Below are positions 43,857 through 51,155 of a stretch of 64,000 bases of DNA, in pieces. The notes beneath the pieces are model-generated. The model did not search any database and was not told the origin of the DNA. It saw only the letters and a program-made list of their open reading frames with translations. Origin of the DNA: Aeromicrobium duanguangcaii (lineage in GTDB: Bacteria > Actinomycetota > Actinomycetes > Propionibacteriales > Nocardioidaceae); NCBI RefSeq assembly GCF_024508295.1, contig NZ_CP101990.1:1054001-1118000 (forward strand). The letters run 5' to 3'. The position numbers and the translations under genes were made by a program. The first letter of the stretch is position 1, and each line of letters begins with the position of its first letter.

Positions 43857-44903
43857 ATGACCCACTCGCCGGCCGAGCGTCACGCCCTCAAGCACGTCGC
43901 CGTTCATCTGCTCGTCCCTCTCTTCCTCGGTACCGGGATGGCTCTGGCCTACCTGGGCGGGTTCCACCAGCCGAATCCGCAGGGGGTCCGGGTCGACGTC
44001 GTCGGGACCAGTGCCGACGCCAAGGTGATGGCCCAGACCCTGCAGGATGAGGTCGGGGACGCTCTCGACGTCCGCACGGTGGCGAGCGTCGAGGACGCCC
44101 GCGACCAGATCGAGCACCGTGAGCTCGCCGCGGCGCTCGTGCCCGGCCGCGACACGGCGACCCTGCTCCACAGCGACGCCGCCTCCGCCACCACATCGAG
44201 CTCGGTGCTCACGGTCTTCCAGGCCGTCTCGGAGAAGCAGGGCGTCCGGCTGCAGACCGAGAACGTCGTGCCCGTCGCGTCCGAGGGCGACCCGAGCGGA
44301 CAGAGCATGTTCTTCTACGTGGTCGGGCTGACGGTGGGCTCGTACGCGGCAGGCATCGCCATCGGTGCCGCCGGGGCGGGGCTGCGGCTTCGGACCCGGT
44401 TCGGTCTGGCGATCGTCGCGTCCGGTGTCCTCGCCGCGTTGGTGACTCTCGTGGCCGGACCGGTCTACGGCGCCCTGCCCAGTCACGTCGGCCAGATCGG
44501 GCTGCTGGCCTGGCTCTACACCGCCGGCATCGTCCTGTTCGGTGTCGGACTGCACCCGTTCCTCGGTCGGCTGACCACGCCCACGATGGTCGCGCTCTTC
44601 GTGATGCTGAACTTCACCTCGGCCGGCGGCGTCTACGCTCCCGAGCTCCAGCCGGGCTTCTTCGGCGCCCTGCACTCCTTCTGGGACGGCGCCGCGCTCA
44701 ACGAGATCGGCCGCAACCTGGTCTACTTCCCGGAGCTGGGGATCGGACGTGAGGTCGTCACCCTCGTCCTGTGGCTGGTTGCCGGAGCGGCGCTCGTCGG
44801 TGTCGCCGGCGTGGCCGAGCGCGGCGTGTGGCGGGCTGCCCACGCCACCGCTTCGACGCAGGACGTCGAGGAAGAGCTCGAGGAGGTCGTGGCCGTCGGC
44901 TGA
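43857..44903 (+). CDS. ABC-2/YhgE-Pip-like membrane protein
   Basis: The 348-residue protein has one N-terminal membrane helix (VHLLVPLFLGTGMALAYLGGF), an extracytoplasmic domain of about 125 residues (VDVVGTSADAKVMAQTLQDEV..., QIEHRELAAALVPG) and five or six C-terminal helices, the layout of YhgE/Pip and ABC-2 permease-like proteins. No ATPase gene is adjacent. It may function in export or be an efflux-associated protein controlled by the divergent MarR. ATG 43857 was chosen because AAAGG lies six bases upstream. Confidence 0.8.
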   Translation: MTHSPAERHALKHVAVHLLVPLFLGTGMALAYLGGFHQPNPQGVRVDVVGTSADAKVMAQTLQDEVGDALDVRTVASVEDARDQIEHRELAAALVPGRDTATLLHSDAASATTSSSVLTVFQAVSEKQGVRLQTENVVPVASEGDPSGQSMFFYVVGLTVGSYAAGIAIGAAGAGLRLRTRFGLAIVASGVLAALVTLVAGPVYGALPSHVGQIGLLAWLYTAGIVLFGVGLHPFLGRLTTPTMVALFVMLNFTSAGGVYAPELQPGFFGALHSFWDGAALNEIGRNLVYFPELGIGREVVTLVLWLVAGAALVGVAGVAERGVWRAAHATASTQDVEEELEEVVAVG

Positions 44904-44961
44904 CATCGCGGCCCCGCGATGTGACGATGAGTGAGTCGGACGCCGAACAACGGGGGTTGTC

Positions 44962-45327
44962 ATGTCGAGCGAGAACGCGACGCTGGTGGACGAGGCGGGA
45001 CGGTCGGACGAGGTCACCATCTCCGGGGTCGGGAAACCACCGGAGCAGGTGCCGATCTGGATCGTCAGGAGCGGTGGCGATCTCTACGTCCGGTCGTACC
45101 GCGGCCCGACGGGCCGCTGGTATCGGAGTGTCCGGGAGGCGGGACAGGCCATGCTCGGCATCGGGGGCAGGCAGCTGGAGGTGCGCGTCGAGCCGGTGGG
45201 CGACCACGAGCAGGCCGCGATCAACGCCGCCTACCTGCAGAAGTACGGCCACTACGGTCCGGCGTACATCGGCCCGATGACCAGCGAGGACGTCGTGTCG
45301 ACGACCCTGCGCCTGGTCCCGCAGTGA
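44962..45327 (+). CDS. DUF2255 family protein
   Basis: The 121-residue protein has the compact beta-barrel-like pattern of DUF2255 (VPIWIVRSGGDLYVRSYRGPTGRWYRSV, GGRQLEVRVEPV, INAAYLQKYG). The family may bind a flavin-like or small ligand; function is unknown. It is preceded by a weak ribosome-binding site (GGGGGTTGTC) before the ATG and converges with the metallopeptidase-like gene. Confidence 0.82.
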   Translation: MSSENATLVDEAGRSDEVTISGVGKPPEQVPIWIVRSGGDLYVRSYRGPTGRWYRSVREAGQAMLGIGGRQLEVRVEPVGDHEQAAINAAYLQKYGHYGPAYIGPMTSEDVVSTTLRLVPQ

Positions 45328-45348
45328 CCAGCGGCTCCTGAGGAGCCC

Positions 45349-46650
45349 TCAGGTCGTGAGCTCGGCCTCGCGGCCGAGGCGAGCGCGCTCGGCCGCGGCG
45401 CGTCCCCGGGCGGTCGAGTGATCGTCGGCCACGGCGTTGCTGCCGCGCCACGTGCCCCGGACGCCGTGTTGGCGGCGCATGTAGTCGAAGTAGTCGCGCA
45501 CCTCGACCTCCTTGGCGACCAGCGCGGGCAGCTTGGCGCCCCTGGCCGTGCCGGTGATCACGTTGATGCCGTTCGAGTAGACCCCGGCGCTGGACTGCGC
45601 CGCCCACTGGGCTCGCTGGAGCCGCTGCTCGATCCGTGCGGTCCAGCCGGAGTAGAAGGCCGCGCGCGCGGTGCGCCCGTGCACCGGCCGATGGGCGCCG
45701 GAGCGGATGTAGGCGTCGGCGTCGGCCACCATCTGCACGACGAGGGAGACGTAGAGGGTCTTCACCACGGCGATGTCGTCGGGGAACCCGTACAGGGTCA
45801 CCCCGGTGTTGTCGCCGCGGATGGTGCAGCGCAAGTCGTTGGCTCGGGCGACGGCCAGCATCAACTCGATGTATCGCACGTTCGACTGCTGACCACGGTG
45901 CCCGAGCCGGACCGGCTCGAACGAGGGGGTCGGCGACGACTCCGTCTGCTCGTGCGCGGCCCGCGCCACCGCCAGCTCGATCGAGTGGCTCGTGGCGAGC
46001 TGCTGGGCCTTCGTGAGGAAGGCGTCGCGCTCGGCCTCGGTGCTGGCGCCCTCGGCGTGGCGCAGCATCTTCCCGACCTTGGCGAGCATGCCGTCGCCTT
46101 CGGGTCGTTGGCTGTCGAGCCCCAGCTGCCGGTGTGCCTCACGGAGCATCGCCGCGATCTCGGTCCAGCCGATGTCCTCGAGCAGTTGCAGCATCGTCGC
46201 CCGGAATCCGGCGCCGTGCGTGTCGATGATCGCGCCCTCGACACCGGTGTTCAGGTGATGGGCCAGCTCGTGCACGACCACGAAGCCGCGCAGGGCCCAG
46301 GCGCCGCCGCGCTCTCGCTCGGGCAGGCAGATCTGCCCGTCGCGGTAGGTGGCCTTCTTCCATCCGCGGTACGTCACGACCTCGACGGGCTTGCGCTCGC
46401 GGTCGCGATAGCGCGAGCCGTAGTCGCGGGCCTGCTGACGCAGCCGGTCGAGGACCTGGTCGACGAAGACCGTCACGTCCGAGGGCTTCGAGAAGCGGGG
46501 CTCGGTCTCGGGCGAGAAGTCGACGACGCGACGCTTGCCCCGGCGGGTGAGGGTCACCTGGACGACACCGGTGTCGGGGGAGACGGCGTCCAGCCACGCG
46601 GTCACCATGTCCTCGGCGGCATACGTCGACCGCTGGTCGGGATCGTCCAT
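45349..46650 (-). CDS. TIGR04338-like metallohydrolase fused to DUF2786
   Basis: The 433-residue protein has an N-terminal domain with a zinc motif, VVHELAHHLN (HExxH near residues 136-140), downstream of a KPVEVVTYRGWKKATYRDGQICLPERERGG stretch typical of TIGR04338-type putative metallohydrolases. From about 180 a DUF2786-like region follows (GDGMLAKVGKMLRHAEGASTEAERDAFLTKAQQLATSHSIELAVAR) and a Gly/Arg-rich tail. The substrate is unknown. An ATG 30 bases upstream is possible, but neither start has a strong ribosome-binding site. Confidence 0.82.
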   Translation of the reverse strand: MDDPDQRSTYAAEDMVTAWLDAVSPDTGVVQVTLTRRGKRRVVDFSPETEPRFSKPSDVTVFVDQVLDRLRQQARDYGSRYRDRERKPVEVVTYRGWKKATYRDGQICLPERERGGAWALRGFVVVHELAHHLNTGVEGAIIDTHGAGFRATMLQLLEDIGWTEIAAMLREAHRQLGLDSQRPEGDGMLAKVGKMLRHAEGASTEAERDAFLTKAQQLATSHSIELAVARAAHEQTESSPTPSFEPVRLGHRGQQSNVRYIELMLAVARANDLRCTIRGDNTGVTLYGFPDDIAVVKTLYVSLVVQMVADADAYIRSGAHRPVHGRTARAAFYSGWTARIEQRLQRAQWAAQSSAGVYSNGINVITGTARGAKLPALVAKEVEVRDYFDYMRRQHGVRGTWRGSNAVADDHSTARGRAAAERARLGREAELTT

Positions 46651-46708
46651 GCCCACGAGCCTGCCAGAGGGCTCCGACATCGTTCGGCGCGCCGTGTGGC
46701 GCGCCCGC

Positions 46709-47599
46709 CTAGTCTGCGGAGTTCGCCGGACGAGTGGGGTGATCCCAGGCGGGGATCGCGGCGGCGCGGCCGGTGACCGCGACGCTCGGGTCGTCGGCCG
46801 TCACGTCGACGAGCAGTTCGCTCGGTCGTCCCATGTCGTGGCCCTGATGGATCGTCATGCGAGTCGGTGTCGACACGAGGTGGAGGTCGCGCAGGTAGCC
46901 GCCGAACGCGGCGGCGGCCGCGCCGGTGGCGGGATCCTCGACCACGCCGCCGGGCGGGAACGGGTTGCGGACGTGGAACGTCACCTCGTCCTCGGCCCAG
47001 AACAGGTGCGCCGTCGTCCAGCCCACCCGGGCCATGAGTTCCTCGAGCGCCGTGAAGTCGTAGTCGAGCGCGGTCAGCGTCTCCCGGCTGCGGACGCCGA
47101 GGACCAGGTGGTCGTTTCCGGCGAAGGCGACGTGCGGGGGATAGGCGGGGTCGAGGTCGGCGTCGGTCCAGCGGAGCGCGGCCAGCGCCTCGGTCAGCAC
47201 GTCCGGGTCGACCGGACGGGTGTGCGTCGGTGGCGAGGACAGGGTGGCGACGAAACGGCCGGCCTCACTGCGGGTGCTCACTGCCACGTCGCCGGCGGCG
47301 GTGCTCAGGGCGAGACGCCCGGGGCCGTGACGCTCGGCGAACGCCACGGCGGTGGCGAGCGTGGCGTGACCGCAGAACGCGACCTCCGCCACGGGGCTGA
47401 AGTAGCGGACGTCCGCCCGGGTCGTGCCGTCGTCGGTCGCGCCGACCGACAGGAAGGCTGTCTCGGAGTAGCCTACGTCCTGCGCGATCGTCAGCATCGC
47501 CGCATCGTCGAGCCCGGTGGCGTCGAGCACCACGCCCGCGGGGTTGCCGCCCCCTTCGACCGTCGTGAACGCGGCGTAGTGGAGCACCTCGGTGGTCAT
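46709..47599 (-). CDS. PhzF-family isomerase-like protein
   Basis: The 296-residue protein has the duplicated diaminopimelate-epimerase fold of PhzF: GNPAGVVLD near the start, VGYSETAFLS with the catalytic Glu (about 45), AEVAFCGHATLA and the C-terminal EDPATGAAAAAFGGYL and QGHDMGRPSEL. PhzF members isomerise small hydroxy acids; no phenazine genes are nearby, so the substrate is unknown. The 170 bases upstream (47600-47769) show nothing recognisable. Confidence 0.92.
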   Translation of the reverse strand: MTTEVLHYAAFTTVEGGGNPAGVVLDATGLDDAAMLTIAQDVGYSETAFLSVGATDDGTTRADVRYFSPVAEVAFCGHATLATAVAFAERHGPGRLALSTAAGDVAVSTRSEAGRFVATLSSPPTHTRPVDPDVLTEALAALRWTDADLDPAYPPHVAFAGNDHLVLGVRSRETLTALDYDFTALEELMARVGWTTAHLFWAEDEVTFHVRNPFPPGGVVEDPATGAAAAAFGGYLRDLHLVSTPTRMTIHQGHDMGRPSELLVDVTADDPSVAVTGRAAAIPAWDHPTRPANSAD

Positions 47600-47769
47600 C
47601 GCGCTGGCCCCTCCTCGGTGAGCATCCGGTCAGGCGGGTCTGGGTCTGTCCGCTCAGAGTGGCACGAGCAGGGCCCCGTCCGCACCAGGCTGCGGCTCGG
47701 CTCGATGGCCCGGAGATCAGCGGCTGCTGGCTGGGCGGGCCGGTCTCGTACCCGGACGGCTGAGGCGGC

Positions 47770-48312
47770 TCAGCTGCTCCAGATCCAGCCGAGCAGTCCG
47801 GCCATGGGCTCCGGGACCACCTCGAACGGGACCGTCTCGGCCATCAGCGCGGCGTACGTGGCCTTCCGGGAGCCCGTGGCGGACACGAAGCGGCGCAGCT
47901 GGCCCAGCGCCTCGTCGTCGCGGTGGGCGGGCTGGTTCTGGAAGTCGCGGAACTTCTTCAGATCGCCGTTCGCCTCCAGCAGCGACGTCATCGCGGCCAC
48001 CCCCATCGCGCGAGCCAGCTCCAGCTCCAGATCGGGGCGGCAGGCGAAGAACCCCTGCCGGGTGAGGTCTTCGCCCTCCTGGCGGTTGAGCGCACCGGCG
48101 ACGAAGCGCTCCTCGGCCTCGTCGTACAGGCCGCCCACGCGGTGTCCCTGGGCAGCCGCCTCGGCGATCGCACGGCCGAAGTTGCCGGCGCCCCCGATGA
48201 CGGTGACGGTGATCTGCTCCGCTTCGAGGTCGACCCCGAAACGCGGAGCGAGGGCGACGAGGGCGCCGCGGTCGGACTCGCCCTCGACGAGGAGTGTGAT
48301 GGGTTTGGGCAC
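47770..48312 (-). CDS. TOPRIM-domain (OLD nuclease-like) protein
   Basis: The 180-residue protein starts at GTG 48312 (VPKPITLLVEGESDRGALVAL). The LLVEGESD segment gives the TOPRIM Glu and GLYDEAEERF the acidic metal-binding pair, as in the nuclease part of OLD-family proteins, here without the ABC ATPase domain. It may act in DNA processing; standalone TOPRIM proteins are poorly understood. It lies 82 bases downstream of the TetR gene on the same strand. Confidence 0.78.
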   Translation of the reverse strand: MPKPITLLVEGESDRGALVALAPRFGVDLEAEQITVTVIGGAGNFGRAIAEAAAQGHRVGGLYDEAEERFVAGALNRQEGEDLTRQGFFACRPDLELELARAMGVAAMTSLLEANGDLKKFRDFQNQPAHRDDEALGQLRRFVSATGSRKATYAALMAETVPFEVVPEPMAGLLGWIWSS

Positions 48313-48394
48313 CCGCCGATTCTCGCGGAGCCGCCGGGGGAGCCGTGGGCCGGGTCGGCGGGCCCGTATCTCCCGTGCGACGTCGTGCCTGTTC

Positions 48395-48994
48395 TCAATC
48401 TCGCCGCGGCGTGGCACGGTCGTCGAGCCGGCGGACGGACTCGCGCACCGCCCCGTGCAGGATGATCTCGAGATCACCGACCACGCGATACGGGTGCTCG
48501 ACCATGCCGTCCGCGACCCACCGCAGCACCACGGCCAGCACCGCCGAGGTGTAGAAGTCGACGATCAGGACCCGGTCCTGCGCGCGCACCGGGCCGCCAC
48601 CGTCCTTCTCCATCACGGCCTCGGTGATCGGCCGCATCTGCGCGAACAGGAAGCGCTCGAGCCCGGACCGGCCCAGCCCGTCGAGCACCGCGACGGTCGA
48701 TGACCGGTTGTCGCGCAGGTAGATCAGCAGTCGGACCAGACCGTCGGCCCATCCCAGCTCCGACGCGAAGGAGCGCACCTGGCCCGCGACCTCGGTCTCA
48801 AACACCCAGATCGCCAGGTGCCGCACGTCGGGGAAGTGGTAGTAGAACGCCTGCCGCGTCAGTCCACAGTCGCGGGTCAGCTCGGTGACCGTCACCTTGT
48901 CGAGCGGCTCGGTGCGCAACCGCGCCTTGAGCGCGGCCGCCAGGGCCTCGCGTGCGCCGGCGCGATGGTGCTCCTCGGCGGTCTCCTCGGGCAT
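48395..48994 (-). CDS. TetR-family regulator (DhaS-like)
   Basis: The 199-residue protein has a TetR helix-turn-helix (LAAALKARLRTEPLDKVTVTELTRDCGLTRQAFYYHFPDVRHLAIWVF, about 18-65) and a C-terminal domain like that of DhaS-type regulators. It is divergent from the DUF5692 membrane gene; an operator-like inverted repeat lies 25 bases upstream. It is the likely regulator of that gene. Confidence 0.9.
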   Translation of the reverse strand: MPEETAEEHHRAGAREALAAALKARLRTEPLDKVTVTELTRDCGLTRQAFYYHFPDVRHLAIWVFETEVAGQVRSFASELGWADGLVRLLIYLRDNRSSTVAVLDGLGRSGLERFLFAQMRPITEAVMEKDGGGPVRAQDRVLIVDFYTSAVLAVVLRWVADGMVEHPYRVVGDLEIILHGAVRESVRRLDDRATPRRD

Positions 48995-49018
48995 GCCTCA
49001 CAGTACGACCGGACGTCC

Positions 49019-49044
49019 TTGGACACATTTCGCGAAGTGTCTAA
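49019..49044. promoter_or_regulatory. TTGGACAC-N10-GTGTCTAA operator-like inverted repeat
   Basis: TTGGACAC (49019-49026) and GTGTCTAA (49037-49044) pair in seven of eight positions, and the ten-base centre is itself nearly symmetric around TCGCGA. The site lies between the TetR gene and its divergent membrane-protein target. Confidence 0.65.
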
Positions 49045-49124
49045 TGACTGGAACGACAGGGATTTCTACCGTAGGGAATGACGGCACGCATGCCGGCGGG
49101 CCGCCCCAAACGGAGGAGGTCCGA

Positions 49125-50102
49125 GTGTTCTTGTTCGAATCCATTCCCTGGTACTCCTGGGTGATGTGGAGCGTCGTCCTGGTTGCTCTCATCGCCCTCA
49201 ACGAGGTGACGCGTCGCTGGAAGTGGGCCGGCCTGGCCTTTTTCGTGGCGCTGCCCATCGTGCTCACGATCTTCGTGTGGCCCCACACGGCCGGCGCGGG
49301 CTCGTCCACGGGCACCTGGTTCCACTGGGTCAAGGTCTACTCGGCGCTCGCCGGGTGCCTGGGCTTCATGTTGATCCGGTACGTCCCGCGGCTCGCGAAG
49401 AACCGCTGGATGCTGATGTTCCCCGCCGCGATCCTGGCGATCAACATCGGCGAGGCGGTCATCCGTGACTTCCAGGTCGCGGGCCTGGACGGTATGCACG
49501 ACGGCGTCTTCATGGTCGGCGGTCCGTGGAACTACATGAACGGCATCGCCGGCATCCTCAACCTGCTCACCATCTGCGGCTGGGCGGGCATCATCGTGTC
49601 GAGCGACAAGGCCAAGGACATGATCTGGCCCGACATGATGTGGTTCTGGGTCATCGCGTACGACCTGTGGAACTTCGCCTACGTCTACAACTGCGTCGGT
49701 GACCACTCCTTCTACGCCGGTGCGGCCCTGCTGATCTCCTGCACCATCCCGGCCTTCTTCATCAAGAAGGGCGCCTGGCTGCAGCACCGCGCCCACACCC
49801 TGGCCCTGTGGATGATGTTCACGATGGCGTTCCCGACGTTCGTGACCTCGTCGCAGTTCGCCGTCGACTCGTCGCACAACTCGACCGCGCTGTTCATCGT
49901 GTCGGCCCTGTCGCTCGCGGCCAACATCGCCGTGGCGGCCTACCAGCTGTACGTCATCGTGACGCGGCATCTCAACCCGCTGCGCGACGAGCTGTACACC
50001 GATCAGCCCTCGTACCGCGAGGTGCTCGAGGCGAACCTCCCCGTCGAGCCGACGGCCGTCCCGGCGACCCCGCGTCAGGAGGATCGACTGGCCATGGTCT
50101 GA
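49125..50102 (+). CDS. DUF5692 family integral membrane protein
   Basis: The 325-residue protein starts at GTG 49125 behind a strong GGAGGAGGT. It has about eight membrane helices with many conserved Trp/Phe residues (FESIPWYSWVMWSVVLVALIAL, TWFHWVKVYSALAGCLGFMLIRYVP, NIGEAVIRDFQ, GGPWNYMNGIAGILNLLTICGW, WPDMMWFWVIAYDLWNFAYVYNC). The Asn/Trp-rich motifs match DUF5692, a family of unknown function often next to TetR genes, so drug or lipid transport is only a guess. Two hairpins follow the stop. Confidence 0.85.
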   Translation: MFLFESIPWYSWVMWSVVLVALIALNEVTRRWKWAGLAFFVALPIVLTIFVWPHTAGAGSSTGTWFHWVKVYSALAGCLGFMLIRYVPRLAKNRWMLMFPAAILAINIGEAVIRDFQVAGLDGMHDGVFMVGGPWNYMNGIAGILNLLTICGWAGIIVSSDKAKDMIWPDMMWFWVIAYDLWNFAYVYNCVGDHSFYAGAALLISCTIPAFFIKKGAWLQHRAHTLALWMMFTMAFPTFVTSSQFAVDSSHNSTALFIVSALSLAANIAVAAYQLYVIVTRHLNPLRDELYTDQPSYREVLEANLPVEPTAVPATPRQEDRLAMV

Positions 50103-50113
50103 CCGGGCGGAGG

Positions 50114-50137
50114 AGAAGCGCCGGGGGGCGTTTCTCG
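50114..50137 (+). terminator. First terminator hairpin after DUF5692 gene
   Basis: GAGAAGCGCC and GGCGTTTCTC form a 10-bp stem with one wobble pair around GGGG. It starts 11 bases after the stop. Confidence 0.65.
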
Positions 50138-50162
50138 GCTGCCCCAGACGACCTGAACACAG

Positions 50163-50192
50163 GAGGGCCCCCGCCGGACGGCGGGGGCCCTC
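50163..50192. terminator. Strong hairpin, bidirectional terminator
   Basis: GAGGGCCCCCGCC and GGCGGGGGCCCTC form a perfect 13-bp stem with a GGAC loop. It separates the DUF5692 gene from the convergent Ig-like fragment. Confidence 0.75.
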
Positions 50193-50235
50193 GCATCTGT
50201 CGTCGACAGCGATGCCGGGGTGTCGGGCGCTGTGC

Positions 50236-50598
50236 TCAGCGCTTCTTGGTCACCGTGAACTTCTGCGCGACCCGGGGCGAGCCCGAGGCCGTGAGCACGA
50301 CCGCGGCCTTGCCCCGCTTCTTGCCGACCTTGAACCGCAGGTTGACCGCCTGCTTGCCGCGGCTGATCGTGACCTTCGAGCCGCCGGCCCTGCCGCGCTT
50401 GACGACCTTGACGGTGCCCTTCGAGTTCACCGTGACGGTCGCCAGCAGCGTGCCGCGGTAACGGATCTTCGCCGTGCTGCCCGGACGCAGCTGCCGCACC
50501 TTGACGACCTGCTGCCGGCCCGCCGTGACCTTCTTCTTGGCTAGCGTGACCCGCGAGTGGTACGCCGCGCGATGAAAACGGTCGGTGGGTTGATGCAT
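50236..50598 (-). pseudogene. C-terminal Ig-like domain fragment of a secreted protein
   Basis: About 105 residues from SRVTLAKKKVTAGRQQVVKVRQLRPGSTAKIRYRGTLLATVTVN onwards form a Lys-rich Ig-like/Big-type repeat like the tail of the phosphatase at 34.5 kb, ending in a stop at 50236. The reading frame has no signal peptide or catalytic domain, and its first residues (MHQPTDRFHR) do not resemble the family. The upstream part is replaced by the defence island that begins about 30 bases away. It is best read as a gene beheaded by the island insertion, though a small independent gene cannot be excluded. Confidence 0.6.
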
Positions 50599-50630
50599 CG
50601 GCGACCTTGTTCTACCTCGCCACGCGAGAT

Positions 50631-51155
50631 TTAGCCGTGGGTGACTAACTGTGTCATCGCGTCTATTGGGATGCGACGCGCCATGCTGTGGCGCTCCAGG
50701 AGCCGGAAGCTTCCTCCATTGTCGATGTGTGCGTAACCGAAGACACGCCGTTGCGGCGGCGTGCGCCTCTCGATGGCCTGGAGCCCCGAACTCATCACGA
50801 TGTCGCTGTAACGCCGGTTGTCGACATCGCGTTGGCGCTGGTAGTCCAAGCCCACTGCAACGACCGCGATCTTCTCGGCGGGGATGATGACGTCACCCAC
50901 TTGCATCACTGCATGTTCGTGAGCGAACAGCCCGATGAGTGCCTCAGTTTGATCGTCAAGCGCGGCGAGAACTTGCGGCTCGTCCCTTGCGGCGCCAGGG
51001 TCGAACGCCCACGATGCAAGCTGGTCTTGAATCCAACGCTCTACTTCAATCTCATGGTCAGCGTTCTGATCTGCACAGCGAAAATCAGCAAGCCGGGACA
51101 GCAAACTGTCGTCGGCGCACACGCGTCGAACGATGACCTTGGTCGGCTCAGTCAC
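50631..51155 (-). CDS. GNAT-like acetyltransferase-fold protein, last gene of the defence operon
   Basis: The 174-residue product starts at a GTG overlapping the Z1 gene's stop by eight bases. KIAVVAVGLDYQRQ and RYSDIVMSSGLQAI resemble GNAT strand beta-4 and the acetyl-CoA pyrophosphate loop region, and DNGGSFRLLERHSM matches the C-terminal NxxSxxLLExxGF block. The canonical Q/RxxGxG/A loop is weak. If active, it may acetylate a protein or small molecule linked to defence; this is inference. Coupled translation places it in the island operon. Confidence 0.65.
   Translation of the reverse strand: MTEPTKVIVRRVCADDSLLSRLADFRCADQNADHEIEVERWIQDQLASWAFDPGAARDEPQVLAALDDQTEALIGLFAHEHAVMQVGDVIIPAEKIAVVAVGLDYQRQRDVDNRRYSDIVMSSGLQAIERRTPPQRRVFGYAHIDNGGSFRLLERHSMARRIPIDAMTQLVTHG

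Noticed and set aside
46709-47599. Part of a phenazine biosynthesis cluster
   Set aside because: Only a PhzF-like protein is present; no other phz genes are nearby, and PhzF relatives are widespread outside phenazine pathways.
46535-48703. 722-residue plus-strand frame over three minus-strand genes
   Set aside because: It lies antisense to well-supported PhzF, TOPRIM and TetR genes and has no domain of its own.
50560-50640. tRNA or integrase at the left island boundary
   Set aside because: No cloverleaf, TPsiC-like box or recombinase motif was found; the integration machinery, if any, lies outside the window.
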